Positions 55,713-64,000 of a DNA stretch of 64,000 nucleotides are shown here, in pieces. Below the pieces are notes generated by a model. The model was not told the origin of the DNA. It was given only the letters and a program-made list of their open reading frames with translations, and made no database searches. Both the position numbers and the translations under genes were made by a program. Numbering within the stretch: position 1 is the stretch's first letter; every line of letters begins with the position of its first letter. Origin of the DNA: Gammaproteobacteria bacterium. Lineage in GTDB: Bacteria; Pseudomonadota; Gammaproteobacteria; UBA6429; Thiohalophilaceae. The stretch lies in assembly GCA_022712915.1 (NCBI GenBank), contig JAFLJQ010000040.1, positions 22,500 to 86,499 on the forward strand, in the 5' to 3' direction.

Positions 55713-56330
55713 ATGAAAATAAATAATATAGTTGAATATTTATCATTACTAAATTCTATAGAATATGAAAATGCAGAAATGTTCCGAGGTCAATCTAATT
55801 TTGAATGGGTTCTTTCTCCATCTATTTCTCGAATAAAAAACCCAAAACAAAATGGTGTGTTAATCTTTAATTGTTGGAAAGAAGTTGAAGATTTTTTAAT
55901 AGAAACATTTCAACAAAACTCTGCACCTCATATGAATTTTACACCTGAAAGCAAGTTGGAATGGTTAGTTCATGCACAACATCATGGTCTCCCAACCATT
56001 CTCCTTGACTGGACAACTAATCCACTCAAAGGATTGTTTTTTGCTATTGAAGACCCAGCATACGACCATGTTGATGGAGCAGTATATTTTGGTGTTGCCG
56101 AAGAACTCTATACATCTACTAGCCATATAAAAAATATTGACAAAATAATATGCTTTCATTCAAAGCACACCAATAGCCGCATCGTTTCTCAAGAAGCTTG
56201 TTTTTCAGCTTACCCTCTTCCAAACAGCTTTGAAAATTTTACGGAACTTAACGATGAAATCTTAATGGCATATACAGATTTATTGATTATAGAAAAAATA
56301 ATAATACCAAAACAAAAAAAGCATCCTTGA
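55713..56330 (+). CDS. FRG-domain protein, zero-frame product
   Basis: A 205-residue protein with the FRG domain (FRGQSNFEWVLSPSISR near 25, HAQHHGLPTILLDWTTNPLK near 92), a fold of unknown biochemistry found in transferred and defence-type loci. Codon and base use are strongly AT-rich compared with nadB, pointing to horizontal transfer. The zero frame ends early: the expected C-terminal helix continues in the -1 frame to 56428. The switch lies exactly at an A AAA AAG heptamer in the correct phase (56315-56321). Either this is programmed frameshifting giving about 238 residues, or a one-base deletion or sequence error in an A run. Confidence 0.85.
   Translation: MKINNIVEYLSLLNSIEYENAEMFRGQSNFEWVLSPSISRIKNPKQNGVLIFNCWKEVEDFLIETFQQNSAPHMNFTPESKLEWLVHAQHHGLPTILLDWTTNPLKGLFFAIEDPAYDHVDGAVYFGVAEELYTSTSHIKNIDKIICFHSKHTNSRIVSQEACFSAYPLPNSFENFTELNDEILMAYTDLLIIEKIIIPKQKKHP
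56315..56321 (+). promoter_or_regulatory. Slippery heptamer A AAA AAG in the FRG gene
   Basis: The zero-frame codons AAA and AAG at 56316-56321 preceded by A form the most efficient -1 slippage site known in E. coli (as in dnaX). I see no clear downstream pseudoknot or upstream SD-like stimulator. Confidence 0.5.
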
Positions 56331-56428
56331 GGAAAGAGCTAAAAAAACTAGGTATAACACACCAATCTTTATTTCCTGGTTTAGATGGCATAGCCACAAC
56401 AATAAAACGAGGTTTTGAAGAAAGCTAG
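56321..56428 (+). pseudogene. C-terminal part of the FRG gene in the -1 frame
   Basis: Thirty-five codons starting ASLRKELKKLGITHQ and containing SLFPGLDGIATTIK end at a TAG at 56426. This is the usual ending of FRG proteins, so it belongs to the gene upstream and is reached only by a -1 shift or repair of one base. Confidence 0.75.
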
Positions 56429-56568
56429 AAAGCCCATTGGGCTAAATGAGATGAGACTAAAAGCAACAACGCCTAAATTGAGCGTTGAGCATCGCAAAGT
56501 TCACTGCAACCTACAATTTCTTTCTCTTTTAAACATGACAGCCAATTCGTTGGGACAATCCCCCCTTT

Positions 56569-56709
56569 GATGGCGCGTTTTGATGTTTGGCTTTCTTAAA
56601 AAATAAGATCAGGGGCATCAGGGATGATGCCGGTTCGCAGTCGGGCCAAGGATGGCCTGTCTGCGAACCTCATCAAGAAAGCTGAACATCAAAACACGTT
56701 TGCGCCATC
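56569..56709. repeat. Long nested hairpin repeat element
   Basis: GATGGCGC...TTTTGATGTT.GCTTTCTT at the left pairs with its complement at 56675-56709, and an inner arm GGTTCGCAG/CTGCGAACC with GGGCCA/TGGCCT forms the tip. The whole 141 bases can fold as one hairpin, like REP/MITE-type intergenic elements. It occupies the middle of the 403-base stretch 56429-56831. The rest of that stretch holds a shorter inverted pair (CTTTGTCCGTACAAAG) and an ORF-like tail but no gene I can support. Confidence 0.65.
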
Positions 56710-56831
56710 TCTGGGGCGGTTTTCTTTTGGTTCTGTTTTCTTTGTCCGTACAAAGAAAATGAACTCGGTTGTCCGTCCGAGAACGGACTTAAAATAGCAT
56801 CGCGCTAGCGATTCCAAATAAACACCCACAA

Positions 56832-57650
56832 TCAAACCTGACAACTCAAACAACAATACCCCATCCGACCACAAAACTTCCCCTTAACAACCACCCCACC
56901 ACATCGATAACAAACCTGCCCTTCTCGTCGATAAACCTGAAAACGATAATTATCAAACTCAACACCTTGCTCTTTCATTTCTTCGGCACGAGTCAATGAA
57001 TTGGTGACACCACCAGTCTCATAGGACTGAATCGTTAAATACAAACAATGATGTGCAAGTTGAGTTAATTGTTCATCATCTAAATCACAAGGCCGGGTTT
57101 CAGGATGCAAACCTGCAGCGTGTAACACCTCACAGCATAAATAATTACCCATACCCGATAATACGGATTGATCTTGCAGCAAAGTCATTAAACATCGTCG
57201 GGAGCGGCGATGAGCCATCAAATGGTCAAACACCATTGATTCATTTGTGTCTGGAGACAACAACTCTAGGCCAAGTTTGGCAAGATAGGGATACACACTC
57301 AACTCATGCGTTTGTAAGACTCGAATATCCGAAGCGCTGTATAAAAAGGCCGCCGCGTTATCAACGTAAATGGCCAGCCGTAGTTGACGTGTTATATCCG
57401 GGGTCTTTTTGTCAGGGGCAATATACCAACGGCCATAAAGCTGGTTATGGCTGTATATCGTGTAGGCATTGTCAAAGTGGATCAACATGGCCTTGCCTCT
57501 GGATTCAACCGATACAATGTGCTGCTGAGTTAATTTCTCTTGATAGGTTTGTAAGGCATCAAAAGCAAAAAACACATCATTGACCCTTTGTCCCTTAAGC
57601 ACTCCCGCCAATTCATCTCGCGCACGGCGTATTTCTGGACCTTCAGGCAT
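56832..57650 (-). CDS. nei: Endonuclease VIII
   Basis: A 272-residue Fpg/Nei-family DNA glycosylase/AP lyase that removes oxidised pyrimidines. The N terminus MPEGPEIRRARDELA holds the catalytic Pro2-Glu3; LYSHNQLYGRW is Nei-like; QSVLSGMGNYLCCEVLH is the helix-2-turn-helix; CYRCG and CLSC form the C-terminal zinc finger. It stands alone between a repeat and ygfX. Confidence 0.95.
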   Translation of the reverse strand: MPEGPEIRRARDELAGVLKGQRVNDVFFAFDALQTYQEKLTQQHIVSVESRGKAMLIHFDNAYTIYSHNQLYGRWYIAPDKKTPDITRQLRLAIYVDNAAAFLYSASDIRVLQTHELSVYPYLAKLGLELLSPDTNESMVFDHLMAHRRSRRCLMTLLQDQSVLSGMGNYLCCEVLHAAGLHPETRPCDLDDEQLTQLAHHCLYLTIQSYETGGVTNSLTRAEEMKEQGVEFDNYRFQVYRREGQVCYRCGGVVVKGKFCGRMGYCCLSCQV

Positions 57651-57724
57651 AGATTAAAACCACAGATGATATTTAATGAACAAAATTGTCATGAGGGACA
57701 TTTTACACATTACAACCTACGATG

Positions 57725-58150
57725 CTATTTAAGCTGCCGCAAATAAACCCGCATCCTGCGAATATCATCCGCCTCCCCACTATCTGGCAAGACCACCACG
57801 GTATATTTACGGCGATCCAAGGCCTTAAATCGTATCACTATCAACCACGTAGTTACCGTGTACTCACCAACCAATCGTGCATAAATATCGGCTCCAGCCT
57901 TCAATTGCAATAACCACAGGTCATCTTTAATTGGTGCCCGCAGGGTAATAACCGGTTCACGTGTCCGCCAGTGATAAACAAAGCTGATCAGCACCGCTAT
58001 AGCAATCAATACTCGGGGGAATATCGAAATGGTCATGGGATAAAACAGGACACTCAAGGCGATCAAATGACCAAGAATGGTATACACCGCAAGAATGCGG
58101 GAAGGTTTAAGATTTAAGACAGGCGCTAGTACGGATTTGCTGGATAACAT
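57725..58150 (-). CDS. ygfX: YgfX-family membrane protein
   Basis: A 141-residue protein with two transmembrane helices near residues 20-60 (ILGHLIALSVLFYP, VLIAIAVLISFVYHW) and a soluble domain. In E. coli YgfX (CptA) was proposed as a toxin partner of SdhE (CptB). It overlaps the sdhE frame by 44 bases, a tight coupling seen in many relatives. Confidence 0.88.
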   Translation of the reverse strand: MLSSKSVLAPVLNLKPSRILAVYTILGHLIALSVLFYPMTISIFPRVLIAIAVLISFVYHWRTREPVITLRAPIKDDLWLLQLKAGADIYARLVGEYTVTTWLIVIRFKALDRRKYTVVVLPDSGEADDIRRMRVYLRQLK

Positions 58151-58376
58151 CGGCTACATCCATGTCGCTGGGTTTGCTTTGATCTAACAGGTAGTCAAAT
58201 AAAAGTTGGTCTGACAGTTTGAGGACTTCCTCAAAGATCTGTTTTTGTTGTGCGGATAAATTGCCATATGATTTATTTAAAAAACCGTCCAGCAATTCAT
58301 CCAGCTCCAACATACCACGCCGACACTGCCAGCGCAGCCGGGAGAGGTTTTGTTGTTCTGTAATACCCTCAATCAT
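58107..58376 (-). CDS. sdhE: Succinate dehydrogenase FAD assembly factor
   Basis: An 89-residue protein with the RGMLELD motif (RGxxE) that promotes covalent flavinylation of SdhA. It lies 165 bases after sdhB, with a degenerate CACGAAG-type inverted repeat in the gap, and is coupled to ygfX. Confidence 0.95.
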   Translation of the reverse strand: MIEGITEQQNLSRLRWQCRRGMLELDELLDGFLNKSYGNLSAQQKQIFEEVLKLSDQLLFDYLLDQSKPSDMDVADVIQQIRTSACLKS

Positions 58377-58542
58377 AGATTTAATTTACTACCTCTATTT
58401 ATTTTTTAACCGCGATGAGAAGATGCAAAGTCACGAAGAAATTATCAATATTTTTCTCTTCGACTTAGCGTCTCTGTGTTGAATTTTTTTAATTATAACT
58501 CTTCGTGGCGAGATTTTTTATTTGTCTTGGAATAAAATGTTC

Positions 58543-59235
58543 TTACAGCATGTCCTTCAACATCATTTTTTTAATCTCATTGATCGCCTTAGTCGGATTC
58601 AGACCTTTTGGGCAAACATTGACGCAGTTCATGATGGTATGGCAACGGAACATGCGATACGGTCCATCAAGTTCTTCCAGACGCTCGGTCGTGGCCTGAT
58701 CACGGCTATCGGCCAGGAAACGATAGGCCTGTAATAAAGCCGCTGGACCACGAAATTTGTCCGGGTTCCACCAAAAGGAAGGACAAAAGGTGGAACAACA
58801 ACCACAGAGGATGCATTCATACAGACCATCCAGTTTGTCTCGCTGTTCCGGCGTTTGTTTATATTCTACTTCCGGTTCAGGATCATTAACGGTCAAATAG
58901 GGTTTGATGGCACGGTACTGATTAAAAAACTGATCCATGTTGACGACCAAATCACGAATGATGGGCATACCGGGTACGGGACGAATCTCGATAGGTTGTT
59001 TCAGGCTTGATAAGCGGGTCAGACAACCAAGGCCATTAATACCATTCATGTTAATGGCATCGGAACCACACACACCTTCGCCACAGGAGTGCCGGAAGAC
59101 CAAACTTTCATCCTGCGCCTTGATACGAATCAGAGCGTCACGCACCATTCTGCTGGAATCGATCTCCAGTTCAAAATCCTGCATGTAGGGTTTTTTGTCG
59201 GTCTCAGGATTGTAACGATGGATCTTGAATCGCAT
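58543..59235 (-). CDS. sdhB: Succinate dehydrogenase iron-sulfur subunit
   Basis: A 230-residue subunit with a 2Fe-2S site (CGEGVCGSDAINMNG), a 4Fe-4S site (CILCGCCSTFCPSFWW) and a 3Fe-4S site (CHTIMNCVNVCPKGLNP). It passes electrons from SdhA to the quinone site. One base separates it from sdhA. Confidence 0.98.
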   Translation of the reverse strand: MRFKIHRYNPETDKKPYMQDFELEIDSSRMVRDALIRIKAQDESLVFRHSCGEGVCGSDAINMNGINGLGCLTRLSSLKQPIEIRPVPGMPIIRDLVVNMDQFFNQYRAIKPYLTVNDPEPEVEYKQTPEQRDKLDGLYECILCGCCSTFCPSFWWNPDKFRGPAALLQAYRFLADSRDQATTERLEELDGPYRMFRCHTIMNCVNVCPKGLNPTKAINEIKKMMLKDML

Positions 59236-59236
59236 A

Positions 59237-60997
59237 TCAGTACACTCTGTCCTTGGGCGGAAAACTCTCTACTGTTAGCGGCTTGGTACGCACAGGTTTA
59301 TAGTCCAGTCGACGATTTTCTTTATAATAGAGGGAGTGTTTCATCCAATGCACGTCATCTCGTTTAGGATAATCAACCCGCGAATGCGCACCACGGCTCT
59401 CTTGTCTCGCTAATGCCGAAGTAACCGTCGCGACCCCAATATCAATCAGGTTTTCCAGTTCCATGGCCTCGATACGGGCGGTATTAAAAATCTTGCTGTG
59501 GTCTTGTAGACGAACCTGCGACATGCGTTGCTCCAGTTCCAAAACCTTGCCCAAGCCTTCGGAGAGGATCTCCTCGGTACGAAATACGCCACAATATTCT
59601 TCCATGGTGGTCTGTAGTTCTCTGCGTAGCGTATCTACTGATTCACCCTCACCTTTCTGATCCCAACGGGCAATCCTACTCAAGGCCTGATCAACACTGT
59701 CTTGCGACATGCGCCGGTGATAAGGGTTTTCTTTCAGGAATTCAATAATATCATTGCCCGCCGCTCGACCGAATACCACAATATCGAGTAATGAATTACC
59801 ACCGAGACGATTAGCACCATGTACCGAAACACAGGCACATTCACCGGCAGCGTATAGGCCAGGGATCACTTCTTCACCGGTATCCACTGGCACCACAACC
59901 TGGCCAGACTTATTGGTCGGTATACCACCCATGGTGTAATGGGCAGTAGGATAGATCGGCACTAGATCTTTGCTTGGATCCACACCTAAAAATGTTCTAA
60001 TCGATTCACTGATGGCAGGCAGGCGTTTATCCAGTACTTCTGGGCCGAGATGATCCAGTTTCAGATGGATATAATCCCCATTGGGGCCGCAGCCTCTACC
60101 TTCCTTAACCTCAATAGAAATGGAACGACTCACCACATCACGACTGGCCAGATCCTTAGCATGAGGGGCGTAGCGCTCCATAAACCGTTCACCATCTTTA
60201 TTAACGAGATAGCCCCCTTCACCGCGAGCGGCCTCTGAGATCAGCATGCCCTTGCCTGCAATCCCGGTAGGGTGAAACTGGAAAAACTCCATATCCTGCA
60301 GAGGCACACCAGCACGCAGAGCCATAGCCAAACCATCACCAGTATTGATGTGAGCATTGGTATTGGTACGGAATAACTGCCCGGCCCCACCCGTCGCAAG
60401 CAAAGTTGTTCTGGCTTCAATTAAAAGTGGTTCACCGGTTTCGATCTCCAGCACCACCGCACCTAGAACAAAGCCCTCTTCATCTTTTACCAGATCGATA
60501 GCAAAGTATTCATCAAAAAAATGGGTCTTAGAACGAATATTTTGTTGGTAAAGGGAATGCAGGATCGCATGGCCAGTTCTATCGGCCGCTGCACAAGTAC
60601 GCGCGGCCTGATCACCACCAAAGTTCTGGCTTTGGCCACCAAAGGGGCGTTGATAGATGCTACCGTTTTCCATGCGACTAAACGGCACCCCGGCATGTTC
60701 CAGTTCAATCACGGTCTTGGCGGCCGCACGGCACATGTATTCAATGGCATCCTGATCACCTAGATAATCACTGCCCTTCACGGTGTCGTACATGTGCCAG
60801 TGCCAATTATCGGGTGAGACATTGGCCAGCGCAGCATTCATACCACCCTGTGCGGCAACTGTGTGAGAACGGGTTGGAAAAACCTTCGACACCACTGCCA
60901 CGCTGGCATCGGCCTGAGCCAATTGCAACGCAGCCCGTAGTCCTCCACCACCGGCACCGATGACCAAAGTATCAAATTTACGCTTAGGAAGCGTCAT
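59237..60997 (-). CDS. sdhA: Succinate dehydrogenase flavoprotein subunit
   Basis: A 586-residue flavoprotein oxidising succinate to fumarate. FAD motif GAGGGGLRAALQLA, the covalent-FAD His in RSHTVAAQGGMNAAL and the active-site region HPTGI and ARGEGGYL are intact. It overlaps sdhD by 4 bases. Confidence 0.98.
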   Translation of the reverse strand: MTLPKRKFDTLVIGAGGGGLRAALQLAQADASVAVVSKVFPTRSHTVAAQGGMNAALANVSPDNWHWHMYDTVKGSDYLGDQDAIEYMCRAAAKTVIELEHAGVPFSRMENGSIYQRPFGGQSQNFGGDQAARTCAAADRTGHAILHSLYQQNIRSKTHFFDEYFAIDLVKDEEGFVLGAVVLEIETGEPLLIEARTTLLATGGAGQLFRTNTNAHINTGDGLAMALRAGVPLQDMEFFQFHPTGIAGKGMLISEAARGEGGYLVNKDGERFMERYAPHAKDLASRDVVSRSISIEVKEGRGCGPNGDYIHLKLDHLGPEVLDKRLPAISESIRTFLGVDPSKDLVPIYPTAHYTMGGIPTNKSGQVVVPVDTGEEVIPGLYAAGECACVSVHGANRLGGNSLLDIVVFGRAAGNDIIEFLKENPYHRRMSQDSVDQALSRIARWDQKGEGESVDTLRRELQTTMEEYCGVFRTEEILSEGLGKVLELEQRMSQVRLQDHSKIFNTARIEAMELENLIDIGVATVTSALARQESRGAHSRVDYPKRDDVHWMKHSLYYKENRRLDYKPVRTKPLTVESFPPKDRVY

Positions 60998-61347
60998 AAC
61001 TGCACCACTGAAAAAAGCGCCATAAATACCCAGATAGCCAACATGATCTGCATAGTGCTAATCAACGTCATGAGGACAAAGCGAGTGGGCAAATGATGCA
61101 CATAATCCACAAAAATATCCCGCACCCCGACCCAGGCATGGGCCAGTAGCAGGAAAACGAATAACAAAGTAAAGATATTAAACAATGGTGGGGCAAAAAT
61201 AGCCTGCCATGCAACGAAGTCAAAAGGGGCGTTTAGCGACAACCAAACAATAGCCATAATCGTGTAAGCAATCATATAAACAGCTGATAAACGCTGTAAT
61301 AGCCAGGTTCGTAATCCCTGTGCACGTGGACTCATAATAGTACCCAC
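60994..61347 (-). CDS. sdhD: Succinate dehydrogenase membrane anchor SdhD
   Basis: 117 residues, three transmembrane helices; LLQRLSAVYMI near 17 and AHAWVGVRDIFVDYVH near 70 carry quinone- and haem-site residues. It overlaps sdhA by 4 and sdhC by 16 bases. Confidence 0.94.
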   Translation of the reverse strand: MGTIMSPRAQGLRTWLLQRLSAVYMIAYTIMAIVWLSLNAPFDFVAWQAIFAPPLFNIFTLLFVFLLLAHAWVGVRDIFVDYVHHLPTRFVLMTLISTMQIMLAIWVFMALFSVVQL

Positions 61348-61712
61348 AACATAATGAGAAGAGATAATACTAAGGCCATGATTATTGCCAGCGTGGCAGA
61401 AAATTTTGCACTGCTACGATTCAAGCCGATATCCAGATCCAGAAGCAAATAACGTATACCGGCCAATAGATGGTGCATCACCGCCCAGATCAGGATCAAA
61501 AAAACCAGTTTAATCAACCAGCAATCCAGCCATTCAACCGCTAATACAAATCCACTGTTGCTTTTTAATGATGATACAAATATATAGAGCAGGAACGGTG
61601 TTACCAAAAATAGAAACACCCCCGATAAGCGATGCAGTATAGAAGCAATCGCCGTGATCGGCATACGAACTTTGATAAGATTAAGGTGCTTCGGGCGTGA
61701 TCTGATTTTCAT
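61332..61712 (-). CDS. sdhC: Succinate dehydrogenase cytochrome b subunit SdhC
   Basis: 126 residues, three transmembrane helices, with RPKHLNLIKVRMPITAIASI then LHRLSGVFLF, and HHLLAGIRYLLLD that carries the haem-b His. First gene of the sdh operon. A divergent promoter region separates it from ygfZ. Confidence 0.94.
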   Translation of the reverse strand: MKIRSRPKHLNLIKVRMPITAIASILHRLSGVFLFLVTPFLLYIFVSSLKSNSGFVLAVEWLDCWLIKLVFLILIWAVMHHLLAGIRYLLLDLDIGLNRSSAKFSATLAIIMALVLSLLIMLWVLL

Positions 61713-61799
61713 AATTGGGTTAAGTGTAGCGCAAGTTCTTTCAGGACACCAAATGGTATACTTTACTCAACAGCAAGTGACAAATAGAGGTCTTTAAAT

Positions 61800-62840
61800 A
61801 TGCAATCTGAATGGCAAGCACATCTGGAAAAACATCAGGCAAACATAAATGCAGGGATCGTAACTGACTTCGGACAGGCTGAACAGGAACGGGCCAGTGT
61901 CAATGGAAACATCATTAGCGATCTGAGTCATTATGGTCTAATCAGCGCCAAAGGAACCGATACACCTGATTTTTTGCAAGGTCAGTTAAGTAACGATATC
62001 CGCCAGGTTTCCGCTGAAACCAGCCAACTCAATGCCTATTGCAGTCCCAAAGGTCGCATCCTGGCCAGCTTTCGCCTGTTTTATATTGAGGATAAATATT
62101 ATCTGGAATTACCACAAACACTTATCGAACAAACGCTTAAACGTTTGCGCATGTTTGTCATGCGCAGCCAGGTCACACTTGATGATGCCAGCGACCATAT
62201 AGTCAGATTTGGTCTGACCGGGCCAGATAGTGAACAATATATCAATGACTGCGGCCTGAGCTGTCCAGATAATGTCGATGCTGCCAGCCAAACCGACAAT
62301 ATTCTGCTATTACGAATCCCTGGCCCCAGCCCTCGCTTTGAGATCCATGGCCCACTTACCAACATGATGGTGCTCTGGGATAAGCTGGCTGACAAGACCA
62401 CCGCCGTGGGAGCTAACACCTGGTCATTACTGGATATCCAGGCAGGTCTGCCGGTCATCCAGCCCCAGACCGTTGAAAGCTTTGTCCCTCAAATGGTTAA
62501 TCTTGAATTAATTAATGGTGTCAGTTTCAAAAAGGGTTGCTATCCCGGACAAGAGATCGTTGCGCGCATGCAATATCTCGGAAAGCTTAAAAAACGCATG
62601 TATCGTGCCCATGTGGATATAACCGATGTCATACAACCCGGTGATGCCCTGTTTAGCGGCAGCAGTGACAATTCACAGAGTATTGGCAATATCGTCAATG
62701 CCCAACCTTCTCCAACCGGGGGCTATGATGTATTAGCTGTGATCCAGATCACAGAAGTTGAACATGGTCAGGTACGGCTTGGCAGTAAAAACGGGTCTAT
62801 ACTTGAAATTGACGAATTGCCTTACTCACTCTCTGCATAA
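61800..62840 (+). CDS. ygfZ: YgfZ-family folate-binding Fe-S repair protein
   Basis: A 346-residue GcvT-fold protein that helps make or repair certain iron-sulfur enzymes such as MiaB. The signature KKGCYPGQEIVARMQYLGK is intact near 243. It is divergent from sdh, as in other gammaproteobacteria. Confidence 0.94.
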   Translation: MQSEWQAHLEKHQANINAGIVTDFGQAEQERASVNGNIISDLSHYGLISAKGTDTPDFLQGQLSNDIRQVSAETSQLNAYCSPKGRILASFRLFYIEDKYYLELPQTLIEQTLKRLRMFVMRSQVTLDDASDHIVRFGLTGPDSEQYINDCGLSCPDNVDAASQTDNILLLRIPGPSPRFEIHGPLTNMMVLWDKLADKTTAVGANTWSLLDIQAGLPVIQPQTVESFVPQMVNLELINGVSFKKGCYPGQEIVARMQYLGKLKKRMYRAHVDITDVIQPGDALFSGSSDNSQSIGNIVNAQPSPTGGYDVLAVIQITEVEHGQVRLGSKNGSILEIDELPYSLSA

Positions 62841-62951
62841 GTGAAAAATTCACCTTGTCCAGACCTAAATAATTACACTGGGGGAACCGATAGTAAACTT
62901 AGATGATCATTTTTTAGGGATAAAATCAACACAAACCATTCAGGGGACAAA

Positions 62952-63791
62952 ATGGGCAGCAATCTAGAACAAAAATTAATAGATGAACTTCTTGAAGACC
63001 TGGAAAATGATCGACTAATTCTTCCAACCCTGCCGGAGGTTGCCTTGCGTGTACGTGACACGCTCGAAGATGAAAATATGGGCCTGCCTGAAGTAGCCCA
63101 GGTCATCACTTCCGACACGGCAGTATCTGCCCGTTTAATCCAAATAGCCAATAGCCCCCTGCTACGCGCCAGCAGACAGATTGACACCGTTGAACTGGCC
63201 GTCAGTCGAATGGGGGGAGACATGGTACGAAACCTTGTCATGAGTATTGTTATGGAACAAATGTTCCAGGCCACTTCCGATGTAACGGATACCCGCCTGC
63301 GTGACTTATGGGAACACAGCACAACTGTTGCGGCCATCTCCTACGCCCTGACAAATAAATTTACCTCATTAACACCCGATCAGGCTTTGCTGGCCGGCCT
63401 GGTGCATGACATAGGCTCCCTGCCAATCATTGCCCGCGCTGAGGATGTACCCGATCTGTTAAAAAATACCGAAGTGCTGGATCGTATTATCCAGCAGGCC
63501 CATTGTGCAATCGGCAAAGCTATTTTGACCAAGTGGAACTTTCCACAGGAGATCATTAATGTTGCAGAACATCATGATGATATAAACTATGACAGCAGTT
63601 CAGCCGATTATGTCGATATCGTGATAGTTGCAAACCTGCAAAGCTATCTGGGAAGCAACCACTACATGAATGATATTGACTGGAAGACTGTCCCTTCATT
63701 CGACAAACTGGGTATGGATACCGATATCAACATCGTTAATATGGAAGGTGCAGCGGAGGATATAAAGAGCATCAAGTCCGTACTAAGTTAA
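62952..63791 (+). CDS. HDOD-domain protein
   Basis: A 279-residue protein with an HDOD domain, related to HD phosphohydrolases: LPTLPEVALRVRD at the start, ISYALTNKFTS, AGLVHDIGSLPI and AEHHDDI in the HD-like region. Such proteins act in signalling, often with cyclic-di-GMP systems; the reaction is unclear. SD GGGGAC stands before the ATG. Confidence 0.88.
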   Translation: MGSNLEQKLIDELLEDLENDRLILPTLPEVALRVRDTLEDENMGLPEVAQVITSDTAVSARLIQIANSPLLRASRQIDTVELAVSRMGGDMVRNLVMSIVMEQMFQATSDVTDTRLRDLWEHSTTVAAISYALTNKFTSLTPDQALLAGLVHDIGSLPIIARAEDVPDLLKNTEVLDRIIQQAHCAIGKAILTKWNFPQEIINVAEHHDDINYDSSSADYVDIVIVANLQSYLGSNHYMNDIDWKTVPSFDKLGMDTDINIVNMEGAAEDIKSIKSVLS

Positions 63792-63860
63792 GAGAGTTTA
63801 CCACAAAGGTACGCAAAGAAATAAACCACCAAGGAAAAATATTAATCCAAAACAAATTGC

Positions 63861-64000
63861 GAGCCTGTAAATTAAATTGTGTAACTGCTCATTAATTAAT
63901 ACCCTAACCTACAGGAAAATTAATAATGAGCATAGTGATGAACGAGAAAGAGATGAGGGCCTTGGCAGGACAACTGGCCAAGAACATAAAGACAGAAAAA
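63861..64000 (+). mobile_element. Left end of an IS256-family insertion sequence (truncated by window)
   Basis: GAGCCTGTAAATTAAATTGTGTA starting near 63861 resembles the terminal repeat of IS256-type elements (read in two halves, GAGCCTGTAAAT and TAAATTGTGTA). A transposase gene begins 65 bases later. The right end lies beyond the window. Confidence 0.65.
63926..64000 (+). CDS. IS256-family transposase, N-terminal fragment
   Basis: Twenty-five codons are visible, with MNEKEMRALAGQLAKNIKT matching the start of IS256/mutator-type DDE transposases. The gene continues past the window edge. Confidence 0.7.
   Translation, partial: MSIVMNEKEMRALAGQLAKNIKTEK

Noticed and set aside
56689..56874. 61-residue minus-strand frame over the hairpin repeat and the end of nei
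   Set aside because: It reads through repeat sequence and the nei stop; the frame is a by-product of the element.

Overview
The window is a chromosomal segment of a gammaproteobacterium. Three conserved blocks support this: rpoE-rseA-rseB-rseC-mucD-(glutaredoxin-like)-lepA-lepB-DUF4845-rnc-era-recO-pdxJ, sdhCDAB-sdhE-ygfX, and cysS divergent from ppiA-ppiB-lpxH. rlmD-cysM and the nagZ/hpt/methylthioinosine phosphorylase group fit too. Sucrose synthesis genes suggest a free-living, possibly salt-exposed organism such as a sulfur oxidiser, nitrifier or methanotroph relative. The genus cannot be read from the sequence.

Layout. 0.3-5 kb: sucrose locus, with a sucrose-phosphate synthase fused to a degenerate phosphatase domain, a PfkB fructokinase and a divergent GH100 invertase. 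5-10 kb: large MscS channel, GDSL hydrolase with a 13x GATGAG tract, DUF455 ferritin-like protein, lipoprotein. 10-20 kb: lpxH, ppiB, ppiA, cysS, PilZ protein, a large hybrid kinase with two FixL-like PAS domains, a response regulator and folD. 20 kb: tRNA operon Pro-Arg-His with a good sigma70 promoter. 20.7-26 kb: glycerate kinase, Nudix, def, a CsiV-like protein and ispH.

26.4-35.2 kb is the part I could not assign to any known system. A phasin-like protein, a geranylgeranyl-diphosphate-type synthase and a geranylgeranyl-reductase-family flavoprotein are followed by ten consecutive plus-strand genes for small proteins. These combine one predicted amphipathic or hydrophobic helix, Ig-like or repetitive beta modules, and tails very rich in His and Cys. 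None has a signal peptide. The protein before the isoprenoid genes and the seventh cluster protein share a beta domain, which ties the two halves together. My working guess is a metal-binding coat or shell on an intracellular lipid or isoprenoid inclusion or membrane; this is inference only.

35-54 kb: purine salvage, a second MscS channel, cell-wall recycling, rlmD, cysM, a stand-alone HPt protein where related genomes carry gacS/barA, then the pdxJ-to-rpoE block with a sigmaE-type promoter before rpoE. The rseB 5' end appears to carry an in-frame 246-bp MITE-like insertion. 54-64 kb: nadB, an FRG-domain gene broken or recoded at an A AAA AAG heptamer, a long hairpin repeat, nei, the sdh operon, ygfZ, an HDOD protein, and the left end of an IS256-family element running off the window.
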